From Corythucha ciliata (lineage: Eukaryota > Arthropoda > Insecta > Hemiptera > Tingidae): 64,000 nt of DNA. The position numbers were made by a program, and so were the translations under genes. The notes beneath the pieces were generated by a model, which was given only the letters and a program-made list of their open reading frames with translations, had not been told where the DNA came from and did no database searches. The DNA lies in NCBI GenBank assembly GCA_038030265.1, contig CM075943.1:17174001-17238000 (forward strand), read 5' to 3'. Numbering within the stretch: position 1 is the first letter of the stretch; each line of letters starts with the position of its first letter. Below are positions 23,560 to 34,673 of the stretch, one piece after another.

Positions 23560-25303
23560 CAAAACTTTAAATTGGAGACCTAAATTCAAAGGACCAAGAA
23601 TTGAGATTGGTCTCAAGCCCAAGCTGACGCCCAGATTCAGTCGAAACTTCGGTTTACAATTTTTACCGGCGTATTTCCCCGTCCTCCGATTCCATTGGTA
23701 CAGAATGAACAAGGTTGTGTCAAATAATAGAAACAAACTAAGAACGAAGGCCCTTCAATAGTTTTGGGAGGGCTCAGATGCGGGAAAGTCTTCGTGAAAC
23801 GCACCCCCCAACTCAATCCATTCCCCTTTTTCATCTCATTAATTATTAGCGTTAGCGTTACTAAACTTTCCCTTTTCACCCGCAGTACGAGAGGGCTCAA
23901 CCAAGAGATGGAGAGTGGGGGAGCTTAAACGTGAAGAGCAATGGACCAATAAATGGAATTTTCTAGTCTTCCACTCTCTCACACTCTCTCTCTCTTTTTC
24001 TCTCTCTCTCTCTCTTCTGGGAACCTCACGTCTACCCCTTTCATCGAATAATCCTGTGCGGGCGCTTTCGCACTACTTAACGATGGTTCACTTGAACTCC
24101 CTGAGAGAGTACACTTTCGTCGTAGCCGGTGGTGGGTGATGGAGAAGGGGGGGGCGTGAGTTGTTCCATCATTTAAAATTAGCGAAATACGTTAAACTTT
24201 TGGTTTAAAACTGCGGGGGGTCTGTTTGCGGACAAAATTAACATATAGTATGGGAGCGCCTCAGGTATTTCCTCTAGGGACAAAAAATGATTGCGCTGCT
24301 CGCTCATTTAGTAATTCACCGAAATTAGGAAATGGACCGTGGAAAAGACAGGCGTAGGTATCTGGCCTTATTCACTGTTGAAAAACTGACATTGATGTAA
24401 AGTTCGGAGCACCTGAGTCGTAAACTTCTTCATTCAGTTTTCTCATACATCGAGTTCGCTTTAGCGGGTCCAGATTTAAAAGAATTTCTATTTGAATTTT
24501 TGAAGCTAATTAGTCGATTAATTGCCTTCAAACTTCATTATCGTCTCGAATGGGCTACGGAGAAAAACTGACCGCATTCAGCCACTTTTGAGAAGCGTTC
24601 TCAAGAGGGAACTAACAGTTTCATTTAATTGATTTTTGAAAGTCTGGCCACATTGAAAATTACTGGATTTATGCACATTTGTGGGATACGACACTTCCAC
24701 CACACCCACACCCGTGCTATATTCGAAGAGCTAGTGTTAGGCCGATATTCCCGAAGATGTGTCAATAGCTATATCAACGCGTAGACAAATTTGTATTGTC
24801 GTTCCCGACAATTATTTCCCCTCTCCCACACTGCGGGATGAAGGGCGTTGCGCCATTTGATAAAGAAAATTCAACAGCGAAAATAAAAAGTATAGGAATG
24901 ACCGCAAAATCCGCAATCGTGGGTGGGTCGTAAGTTCACGACAGGCTAATGACGTAATAGGAGCCGTACAACCGCATTTCTATGAGAGCAAAAAAAAAAA
25001 ATGTTCGGTATTTTTTTGTTTAGATACTTGAAATACCCTCCATCCCTTTCAGTATTATATTTTTCATATCAACTTTTTACCTTGTCACACAATAACAAAA
25101 CCCCTTAATTTTTTCCTGCATCCCACCTTCCACAAACCTCCATCCCATCCCCCCTTTTCAATACCTTTTTAGCAAACTAAGGCGATTAATCATTTCTCTT
25201 CGTCCCACAACCTACGCGTCCAGCTCTCTTACCCCCTCCTCTCCTTTCTACCTTTCATCCACACGAGTTCACCGATATAATTTTGACTGCACGAAAACTT
25301 TTA
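23560..25303 (+). repeat. tandem segmental duplication, unit 1 (1,744 bp)
   Basis: The unit from CAAAACTTTAAATTGGAGAC to CACGAAAACTTTTA is repeated head-to-tail at 25304-27047. I noted only a handful of substitutions (e.g. GAGACC/GAAGACC, CTGACCGC/CTGGCCGC) and changes in CT, G and A run lengths. Apparent open frames of 62-87 codons are copied with it but have no domain and overlap on both strands. Confidence 0.9.
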
Positions 25304-27047
25304 CAAAACTTTAAATTGAAGACCTAAATTCAAAGGACCAAGAATTGAGATTGGTCTCAAGCCCAAGCTGACGCCCAGATTCAGTCGAAACTTCGGTTTA
25401 CAATTTTTACCGGCGTATTTCCCCGTCCTCCGATTCCATTGGTACAGAATGAACAAGGTTGTGTCAAATAATAGAAACAAACTAAGAACGAAGGCCCTTC
25501 AATAGTTTTGGGAGGGCTCAGATGCGGGAAAGTCTTCGTGAAACGCACCCCCCAACTCAATCCATTCCCCTTTTTCATCTCATTAATTATTAGCGTTAGC
25601 GTTACTAAACTTTCCCTTTTCACCCGCAGTACGAGAGGGCTCAACCAAGAGATGGAGAGTGGGGGAGCTTAAACGTGAAGAGCAATGGACCAATAAATGG
25701 AATTTTCTAGTCTTCCACTCTCTCACACTCTCTCTCTCTTTTTCTCTCTCTCTCTCTCTCTTCTGGGAACCTCACGTCTACCCCTTTCATCGAATAATCC
25801 TGTGCGGGCGCTTTCGCACTACTTAACGATGGTTCACTTGAACTCCCTGAGAGAGTACACTTTCGTCGTAGCCGGTGGTGGGTGATGGAGAAGGGGGGGC
25901 GTGAGTTGTTCCATCATTTAAAATTAGCGAAATACGTTAAACTTTTGGTTTAAAACTGCGGGGGGTCTGTTTGCGGACAAAATTAACATATAGTATGGGA
26001 GCGCCTCAGGTATTTCCTCTAGGGACAAAAAATGATTGCGCTGCTCGCTCATTTAGTAATTCACCGAAATTAGGAAATGGACCGTGGAAAAGACAGGCGT
26101 AGGTATCTGGCCTTATTCACTGTTGAAAAACTGACATTGATGTAAAGTTCGGAGCACCTGAGTCGTAAACTTCTTCATTCAGTTTTCTCATACATCGAGT
26201 TCGCTTTAGCGGGTCCAGATTTAAAAGAATTTCTATTTGAATTTTTGAAGCTAATTAGTCGATTAATTGCCTTCAAACTTCATTATCGTCTCGAATGGGC
26301 TACGGAGAAAAACTGGCCGCATTCAGCCACTTTTGAGAAGAGTTCTCAAGAGGGAACTAACAGTTTCATTTAATTGATTTTTGAAAGTCTGGCCACATTG
26401 AAAATTACTGGATTTATGCACATTTGTGGGATACGACACTTCCACCACACCCACACCCGTGCTATATTCGAAGAGCTAGTGTTAGGCCGATATTCCCGAA
26501 GATGTGTCAATAGCTATATCAACGCGTAGACAAATTTGTATTGTCGTTCCCGACAATTATTTCCCCTCTCCCACACTGCGGGATGAAGGGCGTTGCGCCA
26601 TTTGATAAAGAAAATTCAACAGCGAAAATAAAAAGTATAGGAATGACCGCAAAATCCGCAATCGTGGGTGGGTCGTAAGTTCACGACAGGCTAATGACGT
26701 AATAGGAGCCGTACAACCGCATTTCTATGAGAGCAAAAAAAAAAATGTTCGGTATTTTTTTGTTTAGATACTTGAAATACCCTCCATCCCTTTCAGTATT
26801 ATATTTTTCATATCAACTTTTTACCTTGTCACACAATAACAAAACCCCTTAATTTTTTCCTGCATCCCACCTTCCACAAACCTCCATCCCATCCCCCCTT
26901 TTCAATACCTTTTTAGCAAACTAAGGCGATTAATCATTTCTCTTCGTCCCACAACCTACGCGTCCAGCTCTCTTACCCCCTCCTCTCCTTTCTACCTTTC
27001 ATCCACACGAGTTCACCGATATAATTTTGACTGCACGAAAACTTTTA
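25304..27047 (+). repeat. tandem segmental duplication, unit 2
   Basis: Second copy of the 23560-25303 unit, well above 99% identical by eye. Its first ~830 bp is also present a third time, inverted, at about 28758-29590. Confidence 0.9.
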
Positions 27048-28189
27048 CAAAAAAAAAGATCCTCTTTTTAATTCTGTTTTCCGAGCCATTATTTTACGAA
27101 TTTATAGCCCATTATTGGAGGGAGAGTTGAAGTGTCTTTTAACAACATTATCTACGCTCTCGTCCAAAAAAAAAGTGACGTAGACCGATCTTCTTAAATA
27201 AAAAAATAATAATAATGACCAAGTTTACGCTTCGAATATTGTTTTTATTTTGTTATTTATTTTCGTTGAGTTTTTTAGGGCTCGTTCGGGTTCTTGTGAT
27301 GAAATGTGGGCGGGATGAAATGAAATATTTAATCGCTTCGAGCTGGCATTGACTTATGTCTGCATAAAAAAAAAAAGTCTTCCTAACTTCTCCTTTCAGC
27401 CAAATATCAAGCTACACGACTTTTGAGAACGCGACAGAGAGTGGTAAAAGAAAAAAAAAAAATGTGAGCACTGCTGAAGAGAATCTGAAATTCAATCAGA
27501 AAGGCTAGCTCTTGGATTATTGGTTGGTTTGTGCCGGTGAAGAGTGATGAAAAGAGTTTGGTGGCGGTGTGGGGGTCGGGTTGAGTTCCGAAGGAAAAAA
27601 AGAGGAGCAACATGGTTCCGCAGTCGAGAAAATATTGGCAAAAGAACAAAAAAAAAAGGGGGTGGGGGGAGTGTGGAAAAGAGGAAAAGCGGCAAAGAAA
27701 AGGGTCAATATCCTTACACAGAACGACCAAAATCTATTTATGAACAAAACATAAGCGTTTTAGGGGGGGGGGGCCGAGTAATCCACATCAAAAAAACTGT
27801 CGCTCTTCTTTTCTCTCTCTCGCATTATACGTTTTAACATTAAGACCATTGGGAATGCTGCCCAAAAAGTTATGAGTTCTGCAGAAAAGAGGGGATAGGA
27901 GAAAAAAAAGTTGAAAAAAAGATGAATTGAGTCTCGTACGCACCTACGGAAAATGAACATAACTTCATTCCCGGCTGTAGTCTTTCGAGACATGAAGAAA
28001 TGCCCGGTGGGATTCACTCTTTTCGTCTCACTTTTTCTATTTTATGTATTCTGCGGGCAGCATATGGTTAACTTTGGGTCGAATACCTTTGGGATTGGCT
28101 ATCAGTGGTGAATTGAGTTAAGACTGGGCACCTGCAGGGTGAGGGGGTGACCCTGAAGGTTGGGGGATCGTTATAGGGCAGTGGAACCT
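27048..28189. other. unassigned spacer of the inverted repeat
   Basis: Single-copy in this window. It contains A, T and G homopolymers (G10 near 27764) and open frames without domains on both strands. Confidence 0.45.
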
Positions 28190-28757
28190 GCATGAACATT
28201 TCGTACGTTTTGCTTTTCTAAAACATAATTTCGTGGATTTTGATTCTTTAATACACAATTTCGGGGATTTTCGCTTTATCAACAACCAAATTTTGTGTCT
28301 TTAGCTCAGTCTATCAGTTTCTCAGGTGCACTGAATTCGAAAAAGTGGGAGTCCTGAGAAGAAGGTGAATTTTGTGGCGTTGTCTCGTAAAAACCCCAAT
28401 TTCCCAGTGCCGGGTCGTTAAAGAACAAATTTCCCAAATTTAGCCATAGAAAAAAACCAGCCTCGAGGTGACTCTTTTGGCGTTGGCTCCTGAAAAAAAA
28501 ATCGTGGGTCTTAGGAACATGGCTAAGGAACTGCGTGAATGCCCGATTTGGGGGAAAAGTATACCAGTGAATTGGCACGTGCGGACAAGGATATCAACGG
28601 TAGTTGCAGCTATAAATAAATTTCAAAGTGGCTTTTGAATTAGGCCATCAAGTCCACGAAATTTGGTTTTCATTACAAAAATGCCAAGTAATTGGTGTTT
28701 TAGTGAGCGAAATTCGAGAAATTGGTTTATTGCTCAGTGTCCCAAAAAGTTCAAAAA
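28190..28757 (+). repeat. ~28-bp array (CAATTTCGTGGATTTT units)
   Basis: Units such as CATAATTTCGTGGATTTTGATTCTTTAATACA and CACAATTTCGGGGATTTTCGCTTTATC recur irregularly, ending with AAATTCGAGAAATTGGTT near 28720. It is the same broad family as 37270-37850. Confidence 0.6.
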
Positions 28758-31053
28758 GTGTCAATTTTTCAACAGTGAATAAGGCCAGATACCTACGCCT
28801 GTCTTTTCCACGGTCCATTTCCTAATTTCGGTGAATTACTAAATGAGCGAGCAGCGCAATCATTTTTTGTCCCTAGAGGAAATACCTGAGGCGCTCCCAT
28901 ACTATATGTTAATTTTGTCCGCAAACAGACCCCCCGCAGTTTTAAACCAAAAGTTTAACGTATTTCGCTAATTTTAAATGATGGAACAACTCACGCCCCC
29001 CCTTCTCCATCACCCACCACCGGCTACGACGAAAGTGTACTCTCTCAGGGAGTTCAAGTGAACCATCGTTAAGTAGTGCGAAAGCGCCCGCACAGGATTA
29101 TTCGATGAAAGGGGTAGACGTGAGGTTCCCAGAAGAGAGAGAGAGAGAGAGAAAAAGAGAGAGAGAGTGTGAGAGAGTGGAAGACTAGAAAATTCCATTT
29201 ATTGGTCCATTGCTCTTCACGTTTAAGCTCCCCCACTCTCCATCTCTTGGTTGAGCCCTCTCGTACTGCGGGTGAAAAGGGAAAGTTTAGTAACGCTAAC
29301 GCTAATAATTAATGAGATGAAAAAGGGGAATGGATTGAGTTGGGGGGTGCGTTTCACGAAGACTTTCCCGCATCTGAGCCCTCCCAAAACTATTGAAGGG
29401 CCTTCGTTCTTAGTTTGTTTCTATTATTTGACACAAACTTGTTCATTCTGTACCAATGGAATCGGAGGACGGGGAAATACGCCGGTAAAAATTGTAAACC
29501 GAAGTTTCGACTGAATCTGGGCGTCAGCTTGGGCTTGAGACCAATCTCAATTCTTGGTCCTTTGAATTTAGGTCTCCAATTTAAAGTTTTGCCATAAATC
29601 AAGGCAAACATCCGATCATTTCTTCATTCATCTCCTTTTCGCGGGCCAATGCCGATAAGAGATTATCCGCAAATGTTAAAAATAGTAATAATAACAATAA
29701 AGTATACTGTGGAAATAAAAAAAAAAAAATCTACCGCTACTATGGTGCCAAGGCCAATTATAAGCCTTATTTATGTACTCATAAGTGCTGCTCAGCGTTG
29801 CCAATTTGACGGATTTCCCATCAGAACTGACCGATTTAGAAAGTGCCTGACAAGAAAAAATTATGACCCAGAGTTTTCCGTGAGTCAGATCCGAGAACAA
29901 GTTTTGTTGTGAGAAAATTCCGCGAAAATCGTTTTTAGAGAGCAAAAACATTGAAAGTTGGTTTTTGAATCCACTGGGCCACAAAGGACAGTCACCACTT
30001 CACGAAATTGGGTTTTAAACACCAGAAAGCCTCGAATTTGGTGTTTTAGTGAGTGACATCCAAGAAATTCTTTATTGCTGAGGCAGGCCTAGAGAAAATT
30101 ATAGCGACCCTGTTGGATTTTAACTTGTTGATGCTATGTGGGGGTGGGCAGCTGCTCCACCAAGTCTGCCGATTTCAATCGGCTGCTGTCAATTAGCCAC
30201 GAATTAGCGCTTATTTTCCCAATTTTAGCAATGGTAGAATTCTGACCATGAATTAGTGCTTTGTCGTATTTTTAGTCACGATGCTGCCTTCTGAAACCGT
30301 GAATTGGCGTTTCCTCGATTTTTGTTTTTGCTGTCAATTAGCGTTTTTGAAATTTTGGCCGCGAAAGAACGATTTTTTTTACTGCGCGTTGGTTTTCCGG
30401 TTTTTCTACATTTTAGCCGTGAAATGGTTGCAGCCTCGATTGAGTCCCCTTGTTCGGAATTTCGTTTCTAAATCCTTCAACATAAATCCCGAAAATCAAT
30501 TTTTTGCCATCTTTAAGATTCCCCCCCCCCCGCTTCATTGTATTTAACTCTCGGTGTTACAATAGGGAGGGGAGATGTCACAGGCGGAGGCTTTCGCCAT
30601 ATTGCCTACCACGAAGGGTAGGACCTCAAAACGCAGAGGCTAGACAGAATTTGTTAGTTGACCAGCGCGGAAATCGAACCCACGACCACAGTGCCCGCGG
30701 GTGCCAGGCCGCAACAACGCAACGCCTTAGCCCCCACGGACGCACCGGCCCTTCAATCTTTAAGCTTTTCGGGCGCCTCCTCATAAATGGGGGGCAAATT
30801 TGACGAATTTTTTTAACGGGAAACAAATACATTTTGACGTACTTATTTCTGACGGAATTTTGATCTTGACTTGTCGGGAAAAGCAAAATGTTAGTTGGCA
30901 ATGCTGGTGCTGCGGCTGGTTCCTAATTCGATTATTAAAATCAATAGTAGGCGGCCCGCGAGAACCCACCAGTTTCCGGATTCAGTCACTGCTGGGATAG
31001 TAATGTCCGTGCGATGGGCACGAAGTAAAGTGGAAATGGGCCCGGTTCAAGAT
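28758..31053 (-). repeat. right arm of the large inverted repeat
   Basis: Reverse complement of 22080-24392 including the SINE and arrays. The homology stops at about 31053, exactly where a LINE reverse transcriptase fragment begins, so one duplication edge coincides with a transposon boundary. Confidence 0.9.
30518..30757 (-). mobile_element. tRNA-derived SINE (right arm copy)
   Basis: Inverted copy of the SINE at 22382-22620. The B box is seen as GGAAATCGAACCC (one substitution in the box relative to the left copy) and the A-box region as CGCCTTAGCCCCCAC. Confidence 0.75.
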
Positions 31054-31800
31054 TGCCCGGCGGTGCATGGAGTGGCTATCTCCGAGTCTGGTCTCCCTCT
31101 TTAATGCGTCGCTTCAGACAGGGGTTTTCTCTGAGGTCTGGAAGGTTGCAAGGGTGAGAGCGCTCCCTAAGGTCCCACGCCCGCGGACCCTGGTGATTAC
31201 AGGCCCATTTCGGTATTGCCATGCTTCTCAAAGGTTCTGGAGAAGATGGTGCACTGGCAGATGATGAGGTACCTTAAGTCGAGAGGACTTATCAACCGTC
31301 TTCAGTCGGGATTTAGAGAGGGCCACAGTACGCAGACTGCGCTACTCAAGGTGGTGGAAGATATTCGTATGGCGATCGACTGCGGGGAGGTCACAATAGT
31401 TGTTCAATTCGATTTTAGCAGGGTATTCGATCGGGTAAATCATGGGATTCTACTACGAAAAGCGGCCGGTTTGGGGTTCTCGAGCAGCGTATTGCGCTGG
31501 GTGGCCTCGTACCTTGGTGGGCGGAGCCGGGTGGTGGAGGATCTGGGGACTGGGGAGTCGTCTTTGCTCATGCTTAAGCCAGACGGCGTGCCACAGGGGA
31601 CCTGATTTCCTTTCTGTTATGTTGTCTGACGTTCCCGCTTGCTTGAGACACTGCGAATACAATTTTTTCGCTGATGAACTTGCCATACATTACTCGTGCA
31701 GACTGGCTGATCTGGCAGAGGGGATCTTGCGAGTGAATGATGATATGACCGCTGTGTATTCATGGTCGATACTTACTGATAATTTTATATGTAAAGGAAG
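31054..31800 (+). pseudogene. LINE (non-LTR retrotransposon) reverse transcriptase fragment
   Basis: Pieces in three frames give WLSPSLVSLFNASLQTGVFS, PCFSKVLEKMVHWQMMRYL, LQSGFREGHSTQTALLKVVE, VVQFDFSRVFDRVNH, then GVPQG and a degenerate catalytic box FFADELAIHY. This order is that of LINE reverse transcriptases of the Jockey-like type. The second aspartate of the FADD box is Glu, and frameshifts fall near 31200, 31600 and elsewhere. Both ends of the element are missing. It starts where the inverted-repeat homology ends. Confidence 0.85.
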
Positions 31801-32319
31801 GAATTTTATGCACATTTAGACCAAACCACGCGTACAAATATTTTCCAGTGCTCCTATAGCACTTTATATTCTCCTGATACGAAAGATAAAAAACCGCCGC
31901 ATTACACTTGAAAAAGGGGAAAATTCGTGGGGGATAGGAAACAAGAATGTGCTGGGAGCTCGTCAACGAAATAATTCTTTACAGAAGCCGAACTCCCAAC
32001 ACATTTTAATTATCCTAGTACGAAAGATTGCAAACCACCGCATTAAATTGGAAAAAAGGGGCAAAATCGTTTTTTACAAGACTAGGTACCCAATGACCAG
32101 GACAATAGAATGAGCAGGAGCTCGTCGGCAAATTCAGTGGCGTAGGTAGGAATTTGTCCTGGGGCGGGGGTCAGATTGAAATCTCGTAAGGGTGAGGGGA
32201 GGGGGTAATTTCACATTTTAGTAATCATTCTACCCAGCCAGCACACTCTTGAATCTGGACATCTTGCTGGCCTCGTAATAGCCTCAATCTCTCAGTTAGG
32301 GGCGACTTTTGGACTATAC
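31801..32319 (+). repeat. two diverged ~135-bp direct repeats, then unassigned
   Basis: GCACTTTATATTCTCCTGATACGAAAGAT... (from about 31859) is echoed at about 31998 (CACATTTTAATTATCCTAGTACGAAAGAT...), with matching AACCRCCGCATTA, AAAAAGGGG and GGGAGCTCGTC / AGGAGCTCGTC downstream. At 32135, CAGTGGCGTAGGTAGGAATT resembles a transposon end or repeat edge preceding the next array. Confidence 0.6.
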
Positions 32320-32865
32320 CCGCAAATTAGCGCTTTTTTGGCCGAGTGTATCGTTCTTCTCAATTTCAGCCGCAGATTAGCGGTTTTGCCCCACCCCCTC
32401 CCTTAGCCATGAATTTGCGCATTTCCCCAATTTCAGCAGCAAAGTATGGTTTTTATCCCGTGAGCGATGTTTCTTAATTATCCACGAGTTTTGGCGTTTT
32501 CCTCAATTTTAGCAGCATATCACCAATTTTATAATTTTTTTACCCGGGGATTAGCACTTTTCTCAGTTTTAGCTGGAAATTAACGTTTTTCTTAAGTGTT
32601 TTCCACAATATTAGCCGCAAAATAGGGGGATTTTTCACGAATTAGGATTTTTTTGGTTCACCGTACGCAATGCATGAGCGATTTTTCTCAGTTTACTCGC
32701 GAATTAGCGGTTTCTTCGCCTATTTTTCAATTTCAGCCTGAAATGTTGCCTCAGAATCCGCAAATTGGCGTATATTCAGTTTTTGGCGCAAATTAGAATA
32801 TTTCTCAATTTCAACCACGAATTAGCACTTTTTTTAATTGTAGCATTTTTTATTGTAGTATTTTT
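32320..32865 (+). repeat. ~30-bp array (TTTCTCAATTTTAGCCGCGAATTAGCG units)
   Basis: About 15 diverged units in the opposite orientation to 8335-8885. Examples lie at 32325, 32370, 32535, 32690 and 32780. Confidence 0.8.
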
Positions 32866-34240
32866 TTAACCACAGCCCAGTGAGTATTTTTTTAAGCCCA
32901 GTGAGGGTTACGCGGTGACAGATGACTTTCTGATGTACTACGTCAGTATAGGATTGGAGAAGTCGGTCACCACATCAGCTATAGCCGGCGCGGTCCTTGC
33001 TATTCCATCATCATACCACCTCAATCTCACTCTCTCTCTCTCTCTCTCTCTCTCGGTCTTTCTTTCTTCTCGTGGGGTGAACCAAACCATCAAATTTGGA
33101 AATAAATTGCAAATTTTGCGATGAAAATTTCATTTTTGCGTTGTTTAACTGAAAAGAAAGTTTGGTTGAGAAGTAAAATTTCCCCTCGCTCTTCTTGCAG
33201 AAGTTGCTAAAATCGCTTGAAAAGGGCAAAAAGGAACATCAATGGATAGACTCCCCCTCTTCATCGAAACAAGAGGAAAGATTAGTGTTTACACTTTACA
33301 AATAGATTGTCTTGAAAGAAGTGACGTTCGTCGTTCCATTCCGCTTCATTCTTCCTCCCCCTCCTCCTCTTTCTCTACCCACTCATATCCCCACACCCCC
33401 ATTAATTCATCTTCCATTTTCGACTCATCTTTTCTTGTTATATGATGGTTCAAAACATCAGATATTGGACTAAAAAGCTCTCTTTTTTTTTATATTCTCT
33501 CTATCTCTCTTTTCCCCCCATTCTTCAGCACCATCGAAATCCTTCCTTCAAATGCCAGAGTCGATTTGAAAAACTGTTCGTCATTACCCCCCCCCCCATC
33601 CAACAACCCCTCCATCACAACTCGCTTTGAGCCCGTCATTCACCCTTTTTCACCACAGGCCTGAGTCCAATGCCGACAAGGTTTTCTCTCTCTTTTTCTC
33701 CGTTTGCACCAAACATTTTTTTCTTCTTCTTCTTTTGACAGCGTTCCTTATATCCTTTTACTCTCGTTGGTGGTGAGAGGGAGGGGGGGGTGATTTTACA
33801 TAATCCTCACAACGGTGAAAAGTTGAAAGGAAATGATCGAAAAGGACTGGAAAGGAACAAAAAGAGTGTGGTGGAAGGGGAGAGAAGTTTCGAAGTAGAA
33901 TTTTACTAAAGTTTAAATTAGAGTCGAAGGGGGACAGAGAGTTTTGAAATAATTGTGCAAATTTCAATAAAGATACATGCTCCTTGATATTTTTGAGACA
34001 AGAAAACTCCGTGAATGGATGGGGCGGAGGAGGTAGGAAGGGAAGGAGGGAGAGGAGGGTTTTTTTGCATTTCATTCTTAATTAAGGAAATCTAGAAAAC
34101 TTTGGAAATGAGTTTTCAGCTCTTGGACTTCGTCAACCATTGTGGGAGAGGGGGTGAGAAGGAATAAATAATTTTTTTTTTACAAACTTTTTTGTTCTAT
34201 TTTCTGTGATATTGTAACAAGATTTGATTTTTTTTTACAG
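32866..34240. other. presumed intron sequence upstream of the first visible DIP-like exon
   Basis: No gene found. It includes a (CT)n tract at 33030-33052, a C9 run near 33590 and pyrimidine-rich stretches. The branch/polypyrimidine region leads into TTTTTTTTACAG at 34229-34240. Confidence 0.5.
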
Positions 34241-34341
34241 GAGGCAAACCGTACTTTACGTCTGTGATTGGGAACGTAACCGTTTCTCTTGGGCGGGAGG
34301 CGGTACTCGTGTGCTCCGTAGCTCAATTGGGGAGGTACAAG
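34241..34341 (+). CDS. DIP-like gene, exon encoding the N-terminal half of Ig1
   Basis: Splice acceptor TTTTTTTTACAG at 34240 and donor AAG|GTAAGC at 34342 delimit 101 bases. The first two bases finish a codon, then 33 codons read GKPYFTSVIGNVTVSLGR and EAVLVCSVAQLGRYK, ending in phase 0. The Cys is the canonical B-strand cysteine of Ig1, and the NVT sequon is a potential N-glycosylation site. Strands A to B/C of the first Ig domain are covered. The signal peptide must be encoded by an upstream exon not recognised here. Confidence 0.9.
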
Positions 34342-34465
34342 GTAAGCCCTACCCCTTCTCGATTTTGTACATAATATTGTTTTTTTGAGTTAGGCATTTT
34401 AGTCTATTTCGCCCTCTTTTCTAATTGTTTTGTAAACCCCCCCCCGTCCTCCTCCTAATGTCCAG

Positions 34466-34673
34466 GTGGGATGGATGAGAGCCGAGGATCGCACAATTTT
34501 AACAGTTCACAGAACTGTTGTTACGCACAACGCCCGAGTGAGCGTCCGCAGCGACGATGGCTCCGTCTGGAAGCTGACGATTCGTCAGGTGAAAGAGTCG
34601 GACCGCGGTTGCTACATGTGTCAAATCAACAGTCCAACGATGAGCAAACAGCTCGGCTGCATAGACGTCCACG
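34466..34673 (+). CDS. DIP-like gene, exon encoding the C-terminal half of Ig1
   Basis: The exon lies between CCAG at 34465 and GTAAGA at 34674 and begins in phase 0. It encodes VGWMRAEDRTILTVHRTVV (C and C' strands with the core Trp), VRSDDGSVWKLTIRQVKESD, and GCYMCQINSP with the canonical F-strand Cys, ending LGCIDVHG in phase 1. The family usually has Trp before YMCQ and Tyr/Phe before the LDV of the G strand. Both are Cys here, giving two extra cysteines on neighbouring F and G strands. The CFG face of Ig1 is the Dpr-binding surface in DIPs. Confidence in the exon is high. Confidence 0.95.

Larger units (their letters stand above)
22080..24392 (+). repeat. left arm of a large inverted repeat
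   Basis: From AATCTTGAACAGGGCCCATT to the TTCACTGTTGAAAAACTG region, this 2.3-kb stretch is repeated in reverse orientation at about 28758-31053 with only scattered substitutions and homopolymer-length differences. The arm contains a SINE, a ~30-bp array (22720-22960) and the first half of the tandem-duplicated unit. Arms are separated by about 4.37 kb. Confidence 0.9.

Noticed and set aside
23637..25885. Repeated 62-87-codon frames in the duplicated units
   Set aside because: They are copied with the DNA, lie on both strands and have no domain; repetition explains their conservation.
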